From contig NC_015064.1 in NCBI RefSeq assembly GCF_000178975.2, positions 2,728,001-2,792,000 of the forward strand: a stretch of 64,000 nucleotides of DNA, given 5' to 3'. Position numbers and translations under genes: made by a program. Under the pieces are notes generated by a model. The model ran no database searches. It was not told the origin of the DNA and saw nothing but the letters and a program-made list of their open reading frames with translations. This stretch comes from Granulicella tundricola MP5ACTX9. GTDB taxonomy: Bacteria > Acidobacteriota > Terriglobia > Terriglobales > Acidobacteriaceae. Positions 8,294 through 18,870 of this stretch are shown here, piece by piece (position 1 is the first letter of the stretch; each line of letters begins with the position of its first letter).

Positions 8294-9210
8294 TATTTCC
8301 ACTCGTGCGGCACGGAGCCCGCCGGCGCATGCGCCTGGACCTCCGTGTAGCAAGCCTCGATGTCTCCCGACAGATCCTTCGGCACCCAGTTCGCATCCTC
8401 GCGCGGCAGTTCGATATGCATCTCCGCAGGTCTCTTCCCCGCTGCCGCTTCCCTGTTCACGGCCACAAACAAGTCCTTCAAAAACCTCTGCTGTCCCACA
8501 AGTATCTCCACTCCGTCCGCCTCACCATGCCCCGGCAGCACATGCACCGGCTTCAATGCCAGGGCCTTGTCGAGCACCGTTGGCCAATTTTCAATCGAAG
8601 CATCCCACAGCTTGTTCCTAGGCCCGTTCACCGCCGCATCACCAGTCGCCAGTACCCGTTCTTTTGGCAGCCAAACATACCCATCTCCCGGCGTATGTCC
8701 CCACCCCAGAAACAGAAGATCCACCTCCCGCGTCTTGTCCTTCAGCACTAACTTGTCGCCGGTAATGATCTTGCGCGGGCGCTCCACATCGCTCTCACCG
8801 GTCGCGCGAACATCCTCACGCTTCGCCACTGCAGTCTGCCATCGCTTCGGCTCCCACCGGTCCATCTCCTTCGCCACTCCCGCAAACGCCATGGTCGTCG
8901 CGCCCGCACGGGTCCACGTCGAGTTCCCATACGAGTGGTCCCCGTGTGCATGCGTATCGAACACATACCGCACCGGCTTCTTCGACAGCGTCGGCATCAG
9001 CGCAATCAGCTCCTTCGCCCGCCCCGGATAGTTCGCATCCACCACGATGAGATAGTCGCTCATCTCGATCACTGTCGTATTGCTATAGCCCTTGCTCGCA
9101 TCGCCCAGCAGAAACCAGACCCCAGGCGCAACCAGCGTCTGCGCGCGCGCCGTACAGACACAGAACAAAACAGAAAGGGCCACGCCAAAGCGTGACCCCA
9201 TCCTTACCAT
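8293..9210 (-). CDS. Secreted MBL-fold metallo-hydrolase
   Basis: A 305-residue hydrolase with an N-terminal signal peptide (hydrophobic FGVALSVLFCVCTARAQ). It has a complete zinc motif, H87-x-H89-x-D91-H92 in DTHAHGDHSYGN, then GHTPGDG, ATGDAAVNG and LPGHGEADG. It resembles the periplasmic MBL hydrolases annotated as quinoprotein-relay or class B-like enzymes, but real beta-lactamase activity is not implied. The open frame continues upstream into pnp, so the ATG at 9210 was chosen; it lies 10 bases after the pnp stop codon. Its stop overlaps the start of the membrane-protein gene. Confidence 0.8.
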   Translation of the reverse strand: MVRMGSRFGVALSVLFCVCTARAQTLVAPGVWFLLGDASKGYSNTTVIEMSDYLIVVDANYPGRAKELIALMPTLSKKPVRYVFDTHAHGDHSYGNSTWTRAGATTMAFAGVAKEMDRWEPKRWQTAVAKREDVRATGESDVERPRKIITGDKLVLKDKTREVDLLFLGWGHTPGDGYVWLPKERVLATGDAAVNGPRNKLWDASIENWPTVLDKALALKPVHVLPGHGEADGVEILVGQQRFLKDLFVAVNREAAAGKRPAEMHIELPREDANWVPKDLSGDIEACYTEVQAHAPAGSVPHEWK

Positions 9211-9220
9211 TGTCTTGCGA

Positions 9221-11674
<2,454 letters not shown>

Positions 11675-11997
11675 AAATGCGCCCTCTTCTCAGGTGCTCG
11701 TCTTTGTTTGTTCTAGTTAGATATCGTGGCGTGGATCCGCGCGCAGTGCGGCGGACGCACGAAAACGCAACTCTGCCGGTGCGTCGTGTGCGCGTCCGGA
11801 AAGCTGCGTTGTGCGGAACGTGGAGGTAGGGCCGTAGCCGCCGGGAAGGTCGTAGGAACTCGCTGCGGGCGCAAACGTCACAGGCAGGCACTCCCAGTCG
11901 AGGATTGTTGCCAATCCTCGACGAAGCGTCCGGCGCTGTGCGTGCGGGCCGTGCGGAGATCCATGTACCGATTCCTGGAGGTTCTTCCCTGGTGAGC
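11675..11997 (-). other. rpsO-pnp intergenic leader
   Basis: 323 bases separate the rpsO stop from the pnp start. No credible gene is seen; short frames here are low-quality and GC-driven. The notable feature is the hairpin listed separately at 11897-11922. The length is generous for an operon spacer and leaves room for an internal pnp promoter and for processing signals. Confidence 0.6.
11897..11922 (-). promoter_or_regulatory. Perfect 11-bp hairpin between rpsO and pnp
   Basis: GTCGAGGATTG and its exact reverse complement flank a four-base loop. In the minus-strand transcript the loop reads GCAA, a GNRA tetraloop. It lies 75 bases after rpsO and about 220 before pnp. No T-run follows, so it is unlikely to be an intrinsic terminator. 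In E. coli the pnp leader contains an RNase III-cleaved stem that PNPase uses for autoregulation; a similar role is inferred here. Confidence 0.7.
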
Positions 11998-12264
11998 TTA
12001 CTTGCGGATTCCGAGCTTGCTGATGACCTCACGGTAACGGTCGGCATCGACCTTCTTGAGGTAATCCAGCAGACGGCGGCGCTTGCTCACGAGCATCAGC
12101 AGGCCGCGGCGTGAGCCGTGATCCTTCTTGTGCGTCTTGAAGTGTTCGGTGAGCTCCGTGATCCGCTCGGTCAGAATTGCAATCTGGACTTCCGGACTTC
12201 CGGTGTCGGAGTCATGCGTACGAAACTTCGCGATAATGTCTGTTTTCTTGACGGGTGCCAACAC
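11998..12264 (-). CDS. rpsO: 30S ribosomal protein S15
   Basis: An 88-residue S15, the normal family length, that binds 16S rRNA in the platform of the small subunit. Family segments are clear: [39 protein letters not shown] and RRLLDYLKK. The start is a GTG at 12264, with TTG at 12261 as an alternative; AGGAG lies about 12 bases upstream, slightly distant. It is followed by pnp on the same strand. Confidence 0.96.
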   Translation of the reverse strand: MLAPVKKTDIIAKFRTHDSDTGSPEVQIAILTERITELTEHFKTHKKDHGSRRGLLMLVSKRRRLLDYLKKVDADRYREVISKLGIRK

Positions 12265-12324
12265 AGCTGTTTTCTACTCCTGATCTTCTTCTCAATTCCA
12301 CTATTCAGTGTCTGTAAAAGTTTA

Positions 12325-12368
12325 GCACCGTTTCCCCGGCCAGCGAAGGCCAGCCAGAGAAACGGTGC
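12325..12368 (-). terminator. Probable terminator after the dienelactone hydrolase gene
   Basis: A perfect outer stem GCACCGTTTC/GAAACGGTGC (12325-12334 with 12359-12368) encloses an inner GGCC/GGCC stem. On the minus strand it is followed by TAAACTTTT, a weak T-tract. It sits 64 bases past the stop of the gene at 12432-13112 and before rpsO, a sensible place for termination. Confidence 0.65.
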
Positions 12369-12431
12369 CATCCATTCCCATAATCCAATCGCAAATCGCG
12401 ACCGTCATTCACCCGCAAGGGGAAGAAAGTC

Positions 12432-13112
12432 TTACGCCAGGTTCTCCTTCAAGAACTCCAGCGTCCGCTCCCACGCCAGCTTCGCCTGCTCCGGCGCATA
12501 GTCCGCACGATCCACGTTGAAGAAGCCATGCCCCGCCCCTTCATACTCATAAACCTTCACCTCAGGATGGGCAGCCTTCACCGCCTCCCGCTGATCGGCC
12601 CCAATATGGGAATCGGCCAAACCAAAGTGCAGCATCACCGGGCATGTCGGCTCTTCGGTCGCGACCGAACCCACACCGCCCGCATAAAAACCCACCGTGC
12701 AGGCCGGATCGATCCCCAGCTTCTCCGCCCGCGTAGCCGAAAGCCAGCTCATCAGCCCGCCGTAGCAGAAGCCCATCACCGCCACGCCTTCAACGGTCTT
12801 CTCCACTTCCTTGAACGCCGCCGCGATATCCAGCAGCGCAGTATCCGGCGACAGCTTCCCATACAGCCCGAACGCCTTCTGCAGATCCTCGCCCACGTAC
12901 GTCAGCTCCAGATCACGCTCGTAGCGGTCGAACAGCGCCGGCGCAATCGCCAGGTAACCCGCCTTCGCAAAGTCATCCGCAACCCCGCGGATCGACTTGT
13001 TGACCCCGAAGATCTCCTGTACCACTACGACAGCGCCAATCGGCTTGTCCGGTGCAGCCACATACGCCCCAAGCTCATGCCCATCGGCAGCCGTAATCTT
13101 GATCATTCCCAT
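12432..13112 (-). CDS. Dienelactone hydrolase family protein
   Basis: A 226-residue cytoplasmic alpha/beta hydrolase, close to the usual dienelactone hydrolase length. The signature elements are E33 in QEIFG, nucleophile C116 in GFCYGG, D167 in GLADSH and H195 in GAGHGF. Classical members open dienelactones in chloroaromatic degradation; many homologues have other ester substrates. It is only distantly similar to the protein at 6122-6880. It stands alone, between a flagellar block and rpsO, with a terminator-like hairpin behind it. Confidence 0.85.
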   Translation of the reverse strand: MGMIKITAADGHELGAYVAAPDKPIGAVVVVQEIFGVNKSIRGVADDFAKAGYLAIAPALFDRYERDLELTYVGEDLQKAFGLYGKLSPDTALLDIAAAFKEVEKTVEGVAVMGFCYGGLMSWLSATRAEKLGIDPACTVGFYAGGVGSVATEEPTCPVMLHFGLADSHIGADQREAVKAAHPEVKVYEYEGAGHGFFNVDRADYAPEQAKLAWERTLEFLKENLA

Positions 13113-13318
13113 CGCGTTTCATCTCCGAAAATTTATCTGTTCAACCACGGACATCATAGATCACCGACTATCAAAGCCGCATGAACCGCAATCGCCCGAT
13201 AAGGAAAATCAAGCATTAGGGTAGCCCGGTCAAAATCCGCCCTGATCGCTTGTATCAATTTTTATCCCCGTAATCCTTCCCACGGGGCGGCACAATGCAT
13301 CCGCTACGCTGCCTGGTG

Positions 13319-13558
13319 CTATTCACCCTTCCCCTCAGCGAGCCCACGAACCTCACCCATCCACCGCACGAACCGGGTCATCTGCCGTCGCTCAGAAAAG
13401 AACAACCCCAAAAAATCCCGAATCCGCAAAGACCCCGCTGTCTTCCCTGAATACGTCTCCACCCGCCACCGCAGGTACTCACTCCGCCACGGCCTCAGGC
13501 GGCTACCCTTCGTAGCCACCCAGAGAAACCCCACCAGGCTCACCAATCCCTTAAACAT
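13319..13558 (-). CDS. Small hypothetical protein
   Basis: A 79-residue basic protein with an N-terminal hydrophobic stretch (LVSLVGFLWVATKG) and several Trp and Arg residues. It lies 20 bases downstream of flgL on the same strand, so it could be the last gene of the flgM-flgK-flgL transcript. I do not recognise a family. Composition is protein-like and the frame is flanked by real genes, but a chance frame cannot be excluded. Confidence 0.45.
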   Translation of the reverse strand: MFKGLVSLVGFLWVATKGSRLRPWRSEYLRWRVETYSGKTAGSLRIRDFLGLFFSERRQMTRFVRWMGEVRGLAEGKGE

Positions 13559-13578
13559 CCCTCAAGTATAGGCCTCAC

Positions 13579-14481
13579 CTACCCTTGCAGATAATCGAAC
13601 AGATTCGTCTTATCCAGCCCCGCAATCACATTCAGCAGAGCGGTATGCTGCGTCTCGGCCGTCGTCAGCCCGGTCGCCACCGCAGCCGTGTCAGACGACA
13701 GCAACGTGCTCTGCTGTGCCGTCAACTGCGCCTCCTGCGTGTTCGAGTAGGTCGTGGTCGAAGTCAGCCTGCTCAACGAACTCCCCAGCACGGCCCTCTG
13801 GCTCGTCACATTCCCCAGCGCTGTCGTCAGCGCAGCCGTATCGCTGGCCAGCGCCGTCCCGCTCGCACCATTGCTTACATCACTCACCACCTGGTTCAGC
13901 GCCCCCAGCAGATCAGCCCCAGAGGCCTGGAAGATCGCCGACCCCGGCAGGTTCACCTGAATCTTCTGCTGATCCGGCGTCACCACGCTCTGCGTCACCG
14001 AGTCCCCGTTATAGGTCACCGTGGCCGGATCGGTGGAGGTCGCCAACGTAAACGGCGGCGTCCCCCCCTGGCTCCCGCCAAACAGGTACGTCCCCAGGTA
14101 CCCCGTATTCGCCAGCGAAACCACCTGATCCCTGATCCCGGAAAGCTGCTCCCCAATCGACTTCAGATTCGAAGCCGAAAGCGTACCCGCGTTCGCCTGC
14201 ACGGAGAGCGTAATCGCAGAGGTCACATTGGACACCACCTCACCCAGCGCTGAATCCGTCGCCTGCAACACCGCCTGCTCGCGCGTCGAGGTCTGGGTAA
14301 ACGAGTCCGCCTTGCTGATCGAACTCGCCAGCAGCACATTCTGCGCCACCGCCACCGGATCGTCGGACAGCGAGGACACCCGCAGCCCGCTTGAAAGCTG
14401 ATTCGTCAGCTTCTGTTCAGCCGCGCTGGAAGCGCTGACGGACTGCGTAAGGTTGAAAACATAATTCGGATCGACGCGCAT
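13579..14481 (-). CDS. flgL: Flagellar hook-filament junction protein FlgL
   Basis: A 300-residue flagellin-like junction protein that joins hook and filament outside the cell. The N-terminal segment SVSASSAAEQKLTNQLSSGLRV and the C-terminal helix have the heptad pattern of the flagellin D0/D1 core. The ATG at 14481 is chosen because AGGAGGAG lies immediately upstream; an in-frame start at 14520 would overlap flgK. It follows flgK by 25 bases. Together with flgM and the FlgN-position ORF it forms a unit under the sigma-28-like promoter at 16469-16495. Confidence 0.9.
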   Translation of the reverse strand: MRVDPNYVFNLTQSVSASSAAEQKLTNQLSSGLRVSSLSDDPVAVAQNVLLASSISKADSFTQTSTREQAVLQATDSALGEVVSNVTSAITLSVQANAGTLSASNLKSIGEQLSGIRDQVVSLANTGYLGTYLFGGSQGGTPPFTLATSTDPATVTYNGDSVTQSVVTPDQQKIQVNLPGSAIFQASGADLLGALNQVVSDVSNGASGTALASDTAALTTALGNVTSQRAVLGSSLSRLTSTTTYSNTQEAQLTAQQSTLLSSDTAAVATGLTTAETQHTALLNVIAGLDKTNLFDYLQG

Positions 14482-14506
14482 CGTAACTCCTCCTGATCTT
14501 CTTCGC

Positions 14507-15916
14507 CTACTGGACCGCAACCTCTTCGCCCAGGTTCAGCGCCGTCACCGTCACCGAATCCACAATCGAAAACAGCTTCGCCGCAGCATCATACGAGCGC
14601 TGATACTGCGAAAGATTCGCCGCCTCTTCATCCAGCGAAACCGCCGAAAGACTATCCCGCTGCGAGGTCAAAGCCGTCAGCGTAGCCTGCTGCGCCGTAC
14701 TCTGTGCCTGGAGGCTGGACGAACTGCTCCCCACCTGCGAGAGCAACGCCGCAAACGAACCGTCGATCGTAGCCCCGTTCGCATCGGTCCCAGTTGCAAT
14801 GGCCGCCAGCGCCAGCGCATTCGTGTTGCCCGTAACGCCTTCACCACTCCCAGCCGAAGCAATCGCATTCACGCTCGTCGCGCTCACAACGAGCGCACCG
14901 GCGGCGCCTGCGGAAGAGGAAGGCACCGTAAAAATCGCGCCGGCCGCACTGCCGGACCCATTCAGCCCTGCCTCGTTCTGCGTGTTCACCGCCGTAGCAA
15001 TCCGGTAAGCCAGCGCATCCAGCGCCGTGGAAGCCGTCGTGAGCGCGCCACCCTGCGCGGCAAGCTGTCCGCCGATGCTCCCGCCCGTAATCCCCGCCGT
15101 AATATCAGCACCCGTGCTGTCATAGATCTTCGCCGAGCCTCCCACCACAGCAGAGGAGATGTCATAAGACTTCGTGCCGGACACCAGCGTCGCCCCACTG
15201 GCCGTCGTCAGCGCAATCCCGTTCGACTCCGTCGAAATCTGGTCCAGCCCAATGTACTGCGAAAGCTGCGCAATCGCCGTCTGCCTCTGATCCTCCAACG
15301 CCCCCGCGTCCGTATTCGGACTCTGCGACTGAATCTGTGCGTTCAACCCTGCAATCGTAGCCGTCAGCGAGTTCACCGCCGTCACCGAGCTCGCCACCCC
15401 TGAGTTGATCCCCGCCGCAACCGACGAGATCTGCTGCGCGCCCGCATTGAACGCCTGCGCCAGCGTCCCTGCCGCCGTCAGCACCGCCTGCCGTGTCGAG
15501 CTGTCCGACGGATTGCTCGTCAGCGCCGTCAGCGAGCTGAAGAATCCGTCGATCGCCGTCCCAATCTGCGTCGAGCCCACCGTCGCCGAGCTGCCGCTGA
15601 TGCTGAACACGGCCTCAAGCTGGGACAACGCCGTAGCCTGCGCCGATGTGCCCGCCTGCAACTGCGTCTGCTGCTGCACCCTCTGCTCCAGCACCCGGTC
15701 CCGCGCGGAGCTCACCGTCGCCTCAGGCGCATTGGCGCTTGCGATTGCGCCATCGCTCAACGTCACCCGGTCCGCGCCGCTCGCAAACGTCACCACCTGG
15801 CGGGTATAACCCACGGTGTTCTGGTTGGCGACGTTGTTCGCGGTCGTGGTCAGCGCCACCTGGTCTGCCTGAAGTGCGCCGCGCGATAGATCGTAAAGTG
15901 AGCTTAGTGATCCCAT
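14507..15916 (-). CDS. flgK: Flagellar hook-associated protein FlgK
   Basis: A 469-residue hook-associated protein 1. The N-terminal motif ALTTTANNVANQNTVGYTRQ is characteristic of rod/hook/HAP proteins, and the C-terminus (SLDEEAANLSQYQRSYDAAAKLFSIVD) is the matching helix. The length is moderately shorter than the 547 residues of E. coli FlgK, with the difference in the variable Ala/Ser/Thr-rich centre. The start overlaps the end of the upstream small ORF by 13 bases. Confidence 0.95.
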   Translation of the reverse strand: MGSLSSLYDLSRGALQADQVALTTTANNVANQNTVGYTRQVVTFASGADRVTLSDGAIASANAPEATVSSARDRVLEQRVQQQTQLQAGTSAQATALSQLEAVFSISGSSATVGSTQIGTAIDGFFSSLTALTSNPSDSSTRQAVLTAAGTLAQAFNAGAQQISSVAAGINSGVASSVTAVNSLTATIAGLNAQIQSQSPNTDAGALEDQRQTAIAQLSQYIGLDQISTESNGIALTTASGATLVSGTKSYDISSAVVGGSAKIYDSTGADITAGITGGSIGGQLAAQGGALTTASTALDALAYRIATAVNTQNEAGLNGSGSAAGAIFTVPSSSAGAAGALVVSATSVNAIASAGSGEGVTGNTNALALAAIATGTDANGATIDGSFAALLSQVGSSSSSLQAQSTAQQATLTALTSQRDSLSAVSLDEEAANLSQYQRSYDAAAKLFSIVDSVTVTALNLGEEVAVQ

Positions 15917-16146
15917 GTTCTCTCCGTGCTGCCGTCCGTCGGATACTCGGTCGCCGCCTGAATCGCAACCTGAACCGCTAAACTTTTGGTGGTCTCAGGC
16001 AGCCTGATGGAAGTGCTCGTACGTGCCTGCAGCTCCATCGCCAGCTGCTCCAGCAGCTCAAGATGATCGATGCTCAACTGCATCAGCGCAATCGTCGCCT
16101 GATCCAGGAAGGTCGGAATCGTTTCAGTACCGTTGACCAGCTTCAT
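15904..16146 (-). CDS. Small protein in the FlgN chaperone position
   Basis: An 80-residue protein between flgM and flgK, where many bacteria encode FlgN, the export chaperone for FlgK and FlgL. The N-terminal half (residues about 12-40) is a predicted helix rich in Leu and Glu (LMQLSIDHLELLEQLAMELQ). It is much shorter than typical FlgN (about 140 residues), so identity is inferred from position only. The ATG at 16146 is chosen because earlier frame extension overlaps flgM. Its end overlaps the flgK start by 13 bases, which suggests coupled translation. Confidence 0.55.
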   Translation of the reverse strand: MKLVNGTETIPTFLDQATIALMQLSIDHLELLEQLAMELQARTSTSIRLPETTKSLAVQVAIQAATEYPTDGSTERTWDH

Positions 16147-16150
16147 GACT

Positions 16151-16444
16151 TCACCCCAGTAAAGACGAAATGATCTTGTCGGCCACCTGGCCGGCGGATA
16201 CGTTGTAAGTCCCGTTCGCAATCGCCTGCTGAATCCCGGCAACCTTCGCCAGCCGCACATCGGAGCTTCTGGTCACTGAGCTTGCAGCGTCTGAAAAGCT
16301 TGCCTTGTCCGTCTTCTGCTGTGGGCTCGCTGCCGTGCCGCCACTCGAATTCAAGCTCTTCGGCGTTTGGACCGCATTGCTTCCGTTTACCGCCAGTGAC
16401 CCCGTTGAGTTCTGCAATGAGTTGATTCCATTTGTCTGTTGCAT
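16151..16444 (-). CDS. flgM: Anti-sigma-28 factor FlgM
   Basis: A 97-residue FlgM, the inhibitor of the flagellar sigma factor FliA that is exported when the hook is complete. The N-terminal half is Ser/Asn/Gly-rich and likely disordered. The C-terminal half (SDVRLAKVAGIQQAIANGTYNVSAGQVADKIISSLL) matches the sigma-binding region of the family. The ATG at 16444 has GGAGG 8 bases upstream. A sigma-28-type promoter lies directly upstream, giving the known negative feedback loop. Confidence 0.85.
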   Translation of the reverse strand: MQQTNGINSLQNSTGSLAVNGSNAVQTPKSLNSSGGTAASPQQKTDKASFSDAASSVTRSSDVRLAKVAGIQQAIANGTYNVSAGQVADKIISSLLG

Positions 16445-16468
16445 CGATAGTTCCTCCGTCAACTACAA

Positions 16469-16495
16469 CTATCGGCGCGCCTCCCTAGGACTTTA
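16469..16495 (-). promoter_or_regulatory. Sigma-28 (FliA) promoter of flgM-flgK-flgL
   Basis: On the minus strand TAAA (16492-16495) is followed after exactly 15 bases by GCCGATAG (16469-16476). This is one base from the FliA consensus TAAA-N15-GCCGATAA. It lies 25 bases before the flgM start, and its -35 element overlaps the flgJ stop codon. This separates the late genes flgM-flgK-flgL from the upstream rod and ring operon. Confidence 0.85.
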
Positions 16496-16816
16496 GTCAT
16501 GGCCGGTCACTCTTTTGCTTTGTCGCGCGCTCTGCTCGGCAGTAACCTGCCGGATGATCTGTTTCGCCAACCCAAAGCCTCCTCCGCGAGTCAGCCCCTT
16601 GCCCAGTGCATCCAGCGCGAATCCCTGAATCGTATCGGCTTCCCCACCCTTCTCGCTGTCTCCATTGGCACCATCATCCGTCGCGCCAAAGTGCAATGGC
16701 TTCAGCATCTCTTTGAGCATCATCGCCTCAAAGTCCTTCGCGCCATCCACCAGCTTCGGATTCGGCAGCGTATTCTTCGCCCCGGCCTGCACGGCCACCA
16801 CGTCATCGATCCTCAT
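16493..16816 (-). CDS. flgJ: Rod-binding protein, FlgJ N-terminal domain type
   Basis: A 107-residue protein matching only the N-terminal rod-scaffold domain of FlgJ (KLVDGAKDFEAMMLKEMLKPL). The C-terminal peptidoglycan hydrolase domain of enterobacterial FlgJ is absent, as in many other phyla, so a separate muramidase must open the wall for the rod. Its start overlaps the end of flgI by 4 bases (ATGA), and its stop overlaps the promoter of flgM. Confidence 0.85.
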   Translation of the reverse strand: MRIDDVVAVQAGAKNTLPNPKLVDGAKDFEAMMLKEMLKPLHFGATDDGANGDSEKGGEADTIQGFALDALGKGLTRGGGFGLAKQIIRQVTAEQSARQSKRVTGHD

Positions 16817-18009
16817 AGCACCTCAATCTCCGCCTCCAGCGCACCCGCAGACTTCATTGCCTGCAAGATCGAAATCACATCCCGCGCCGAAGCCCCAATC
16901 GTCTGCAAACTTCGCACCAGGTCGTCCACCGTCGCACCCTGCTTCAGTTCGATCCGGCTCACCGGCTTGTCATGCGCCTCGATCCGCGTCACCGGAACCG
17001 TCGTCGTAGTCCCATTGCTGAACGGCCCCGGCTGCGACACATTGAAGTCCGTCACCACATTCACCGCCAGCCCGCCATGCAGGATCGAGACCGGTTGCAG
17101 CACCACCGTTCCCCCGATCACCACCGTCCCCGTCCGCTCATTCACAATCACCTTCGCCCTCGGATAGAGCGACACCTGAACGGCCTCAACACGAGAAAGC
17201 AGCATCGGCACATCCTCCCCCGCAGGCACCGCAAGCTCCACCCGCCGGCTGTCATAAGCCTTCGCCAGCGGCCGTGCAAGATCCTTATTGATCGCCTCAG
17301 CCATCGCCTCCGCGCTATGGAAGTCCTCATCGTTCAGCAGGATTGAAAACTGCCGCCGCCCTTCCAACTCCAGCGCCACACCACGCTCGGCAGTCGCACC
17401 AAACGGCACCCGAGCCGTCGTCGGATGATTCAAAGACTTCGTACTCCCGTTCGCCGTAACCGAGTAGCCCCCCAGCACCAGAGGCCCCTGCGCCTGCGCA
17501 TAGATCTTTCCATCCGCGCCATAAAGTGGCGTCATCAGCAGCAGCCCGCCCTCAAGACTCCGGGCATCACCCGCAGACGAAACCGTAATATCCAGCTTCG
17601 TCCCCGGCCTCGCAAACGGAGGCAGACTCGCCGCCACAAACACCGCCGCCAGATTCTGCACCTTGATCGCCGAAGCGGGCACACTCACGCCCATCCGCAA
17701 TAAAATTGCGGACAGCGTCTGCGTAGGAAACGTCGTCTGCTGGCTATCGCCCGTCCCATTCAACCCCACCACCAGCCCGTACCCCACAAGCTGGTTATCC
17801 CGGATTCCCTCGATCGACGCGATATCCTTCACTCGCGCCTGTCGCACCGGCGTCACCATCGCTGCCTGCACCGGAGCTTGCCCCTGCACGAGCGCAGCCG
17901 CCAGCCCCATCAGCCCGACCACGCTCAGCAGAATCCGCACCATGCTGGGCCGATCCTGAAACTCCCGCTCCGCCTCACAAATATGTTGGGTGTAGTGAAG
18001 CTTCTTCAT
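16813..18009 (-). CDS. flgI: Flagellar P-ring protein FlgI
   Basis: A 398-residue P-ring subunit that surrounds the rod in the periplasmic peptidoglycan layer. The conserved start of the mature protein (RVKDIASIEGIRDNQLVGYGLVVGLNGTGD) and RTGTVVIGG are clear. The start at 18009 overlaps the flgH stop by one base (TGATG), but the signal peptide proper begins at the internal ATG at 17943 (VRILLSVVGLMGLAAALVQG), which may be the true start. The pair FlgI and FlgH shows that the cell has an outer membrane. Confidence 0.95.
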   Translation of the reverse strand: MKKLHYTQHICEAEREFQDRPSMVRILLSVVGLMGLAAALVQGQAPVQAAMVTPVRQARVKDIASIEGIRDNQLVGYGLVVGLNGTGDSQQTTFPTQTLSAILLRMGVSVPASAIKVQNLAAVFVAASLPPFARPGTKLDITVSSAGDARSLEGGLLLMTPLYGADGKIYAQAQGPLVLGGYSVTANGSTKSLNHPTTARVPFGATAERGVALELEGRRQFSILLNDEDFHSAEAMAEAINKDLARPLAKAYDSRRVELAVPAGEDVPMLLSRVEAVQVSLYPRAKVIVNERTGTVVIGGTVVLQPVSILHGGLAVNVVTDFNVSQPGPFSNGTTTTVPVTRIEAHDKPVSRIELKQGATVDDLVRSLQTIGASARDVISILQAMKSAGALEAEIEVL

Positions 18010-18866
18010 CAGAACACCAGCACTTTCTCAAGCAGCCTCACCAGCGCGTTCTGCCGATGCGTAAAGTCGTTCACAATCCCCTTGCCCCGCACCTCGAGCT
18101 CCAGGCTCGAGATCGCCGTCGACAACACCTGGTTCTGTTGCGAGATGTCCTCCGGCCTCACCAGCCCGCGCAGCACGATCGTCTGCGTCTGCTGGCTGAA
18201 CTCCACCTGCCGCGCCGCCTCGATCACCAGCATCCCGTTTGGCAGCACGTCGATCACCTGCCCTCCAAACGTCGTGCTCAAACTTGAGTTCGTCGCGCTC
18301 GCCCCCTGCGCCGCCAGCCCAGAGGTCGAGCTCTGATTCAGCAGGTTCTGCATCGCATTGCCCGCATGCAGCAGCCCGAAGAATGCCGAGATCTGCGAGT
18401 TCGCATTTGACGCCCGCGAGTTCTTCACCTCGCCATCGGTCGAAGCCGCCAGACTCTCAGACACCACCACCGAGATCAGGTCATGCGGCCGCATCGCCCG
18501 CACATCCGTGCTCAGATGCGCCAGCCGCCCGTTCTCAGACCAGATCGAACCCTCCGAAGCACTCCCCGTAGAACCATCCGCCTTCACCCGCGCCAGGTAA
18601 GTCGCAATCGAGCTCTGCGCCACGTTCGGCTTCTCCACCGGCTTCAACCGGTCGATTAAGCCCTTCTTCCCCGCCTGAGTGGAAGCCGGTGCAGCCGCAG
18701 CCGTGGCGACCGTCTGCGCCTGCAGACTCACCGCCAGCAACAGCAGCAGAACCCCGCATGTCAGCATCGCAAACCGTAGCACCGGCGGGTGCGACCCTCC
18801 CGCAAGCTGCCTCAACTCTCCGGATTTCATCTCCCGCTCTTCGGCGGCCACACTCATCGTCGTCAT
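18009..18866 (-). CDS. flgH: Flagellar L-ring protein FlgH
   Basis: A 285-residue L-ring subunit, recognised by SIWSENGRLAHLSTDVRAMRPHDLISVVVSES and the C-terminal LVRPEDISQQNQVLSTAISSLELEVRGKG. FlgH is normally a lipoprotein. Here the only cysteine near the start lies before the hydrophobic core (LTCGVLLLLLAVSLQAQ), so there is no usable lipobox. The ATG at 18866 has GGAG 7 bases upstream, inside the end of flgA. An N-terminal extension of about 30 residues precedes the signal core. Confidence 0.93.
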   Translation of the reverse strand: MTTMSVAAEEREMKSGELRQLAGGSHPPVLRFAMLTCGVLLLLLAVSLQAQTVATAAAAPASTQAGKKGLIDRLKPVEKPNVAQSSIATYLARVKADGSTGSASEGSIWSENGRLAHLSTDVRAMRPHDLISVVVSESLAASTDGEVKNSRASNANSQISAFFGLLHAGNAMQNLLNQSSTSGLAAQGASATNSSLSTTFGGQVIDVLPNGMLVIEAARQVEFSQQTQTIVLRGLVRPEDISQQNQVLSTAISSLELEVRGKGIVNDFTHRQNALVRLLEKVLVF

Positions 18867-18870
18867 CGCG

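Noticed and set aside
13172-13202. Possible sigma-28 promoter near CAAAG and CCCGATAA
   Set aside because: Spacing is about 19 bases and the first box is not TAAA; no flagellar gene is downstream on that strand.
13265-13286. CCCCGT/ACGGGG inverted repeat as terminator
   Set aside because: The flanking bases on either strand give no T-run after the stem and no gene ends close enough.
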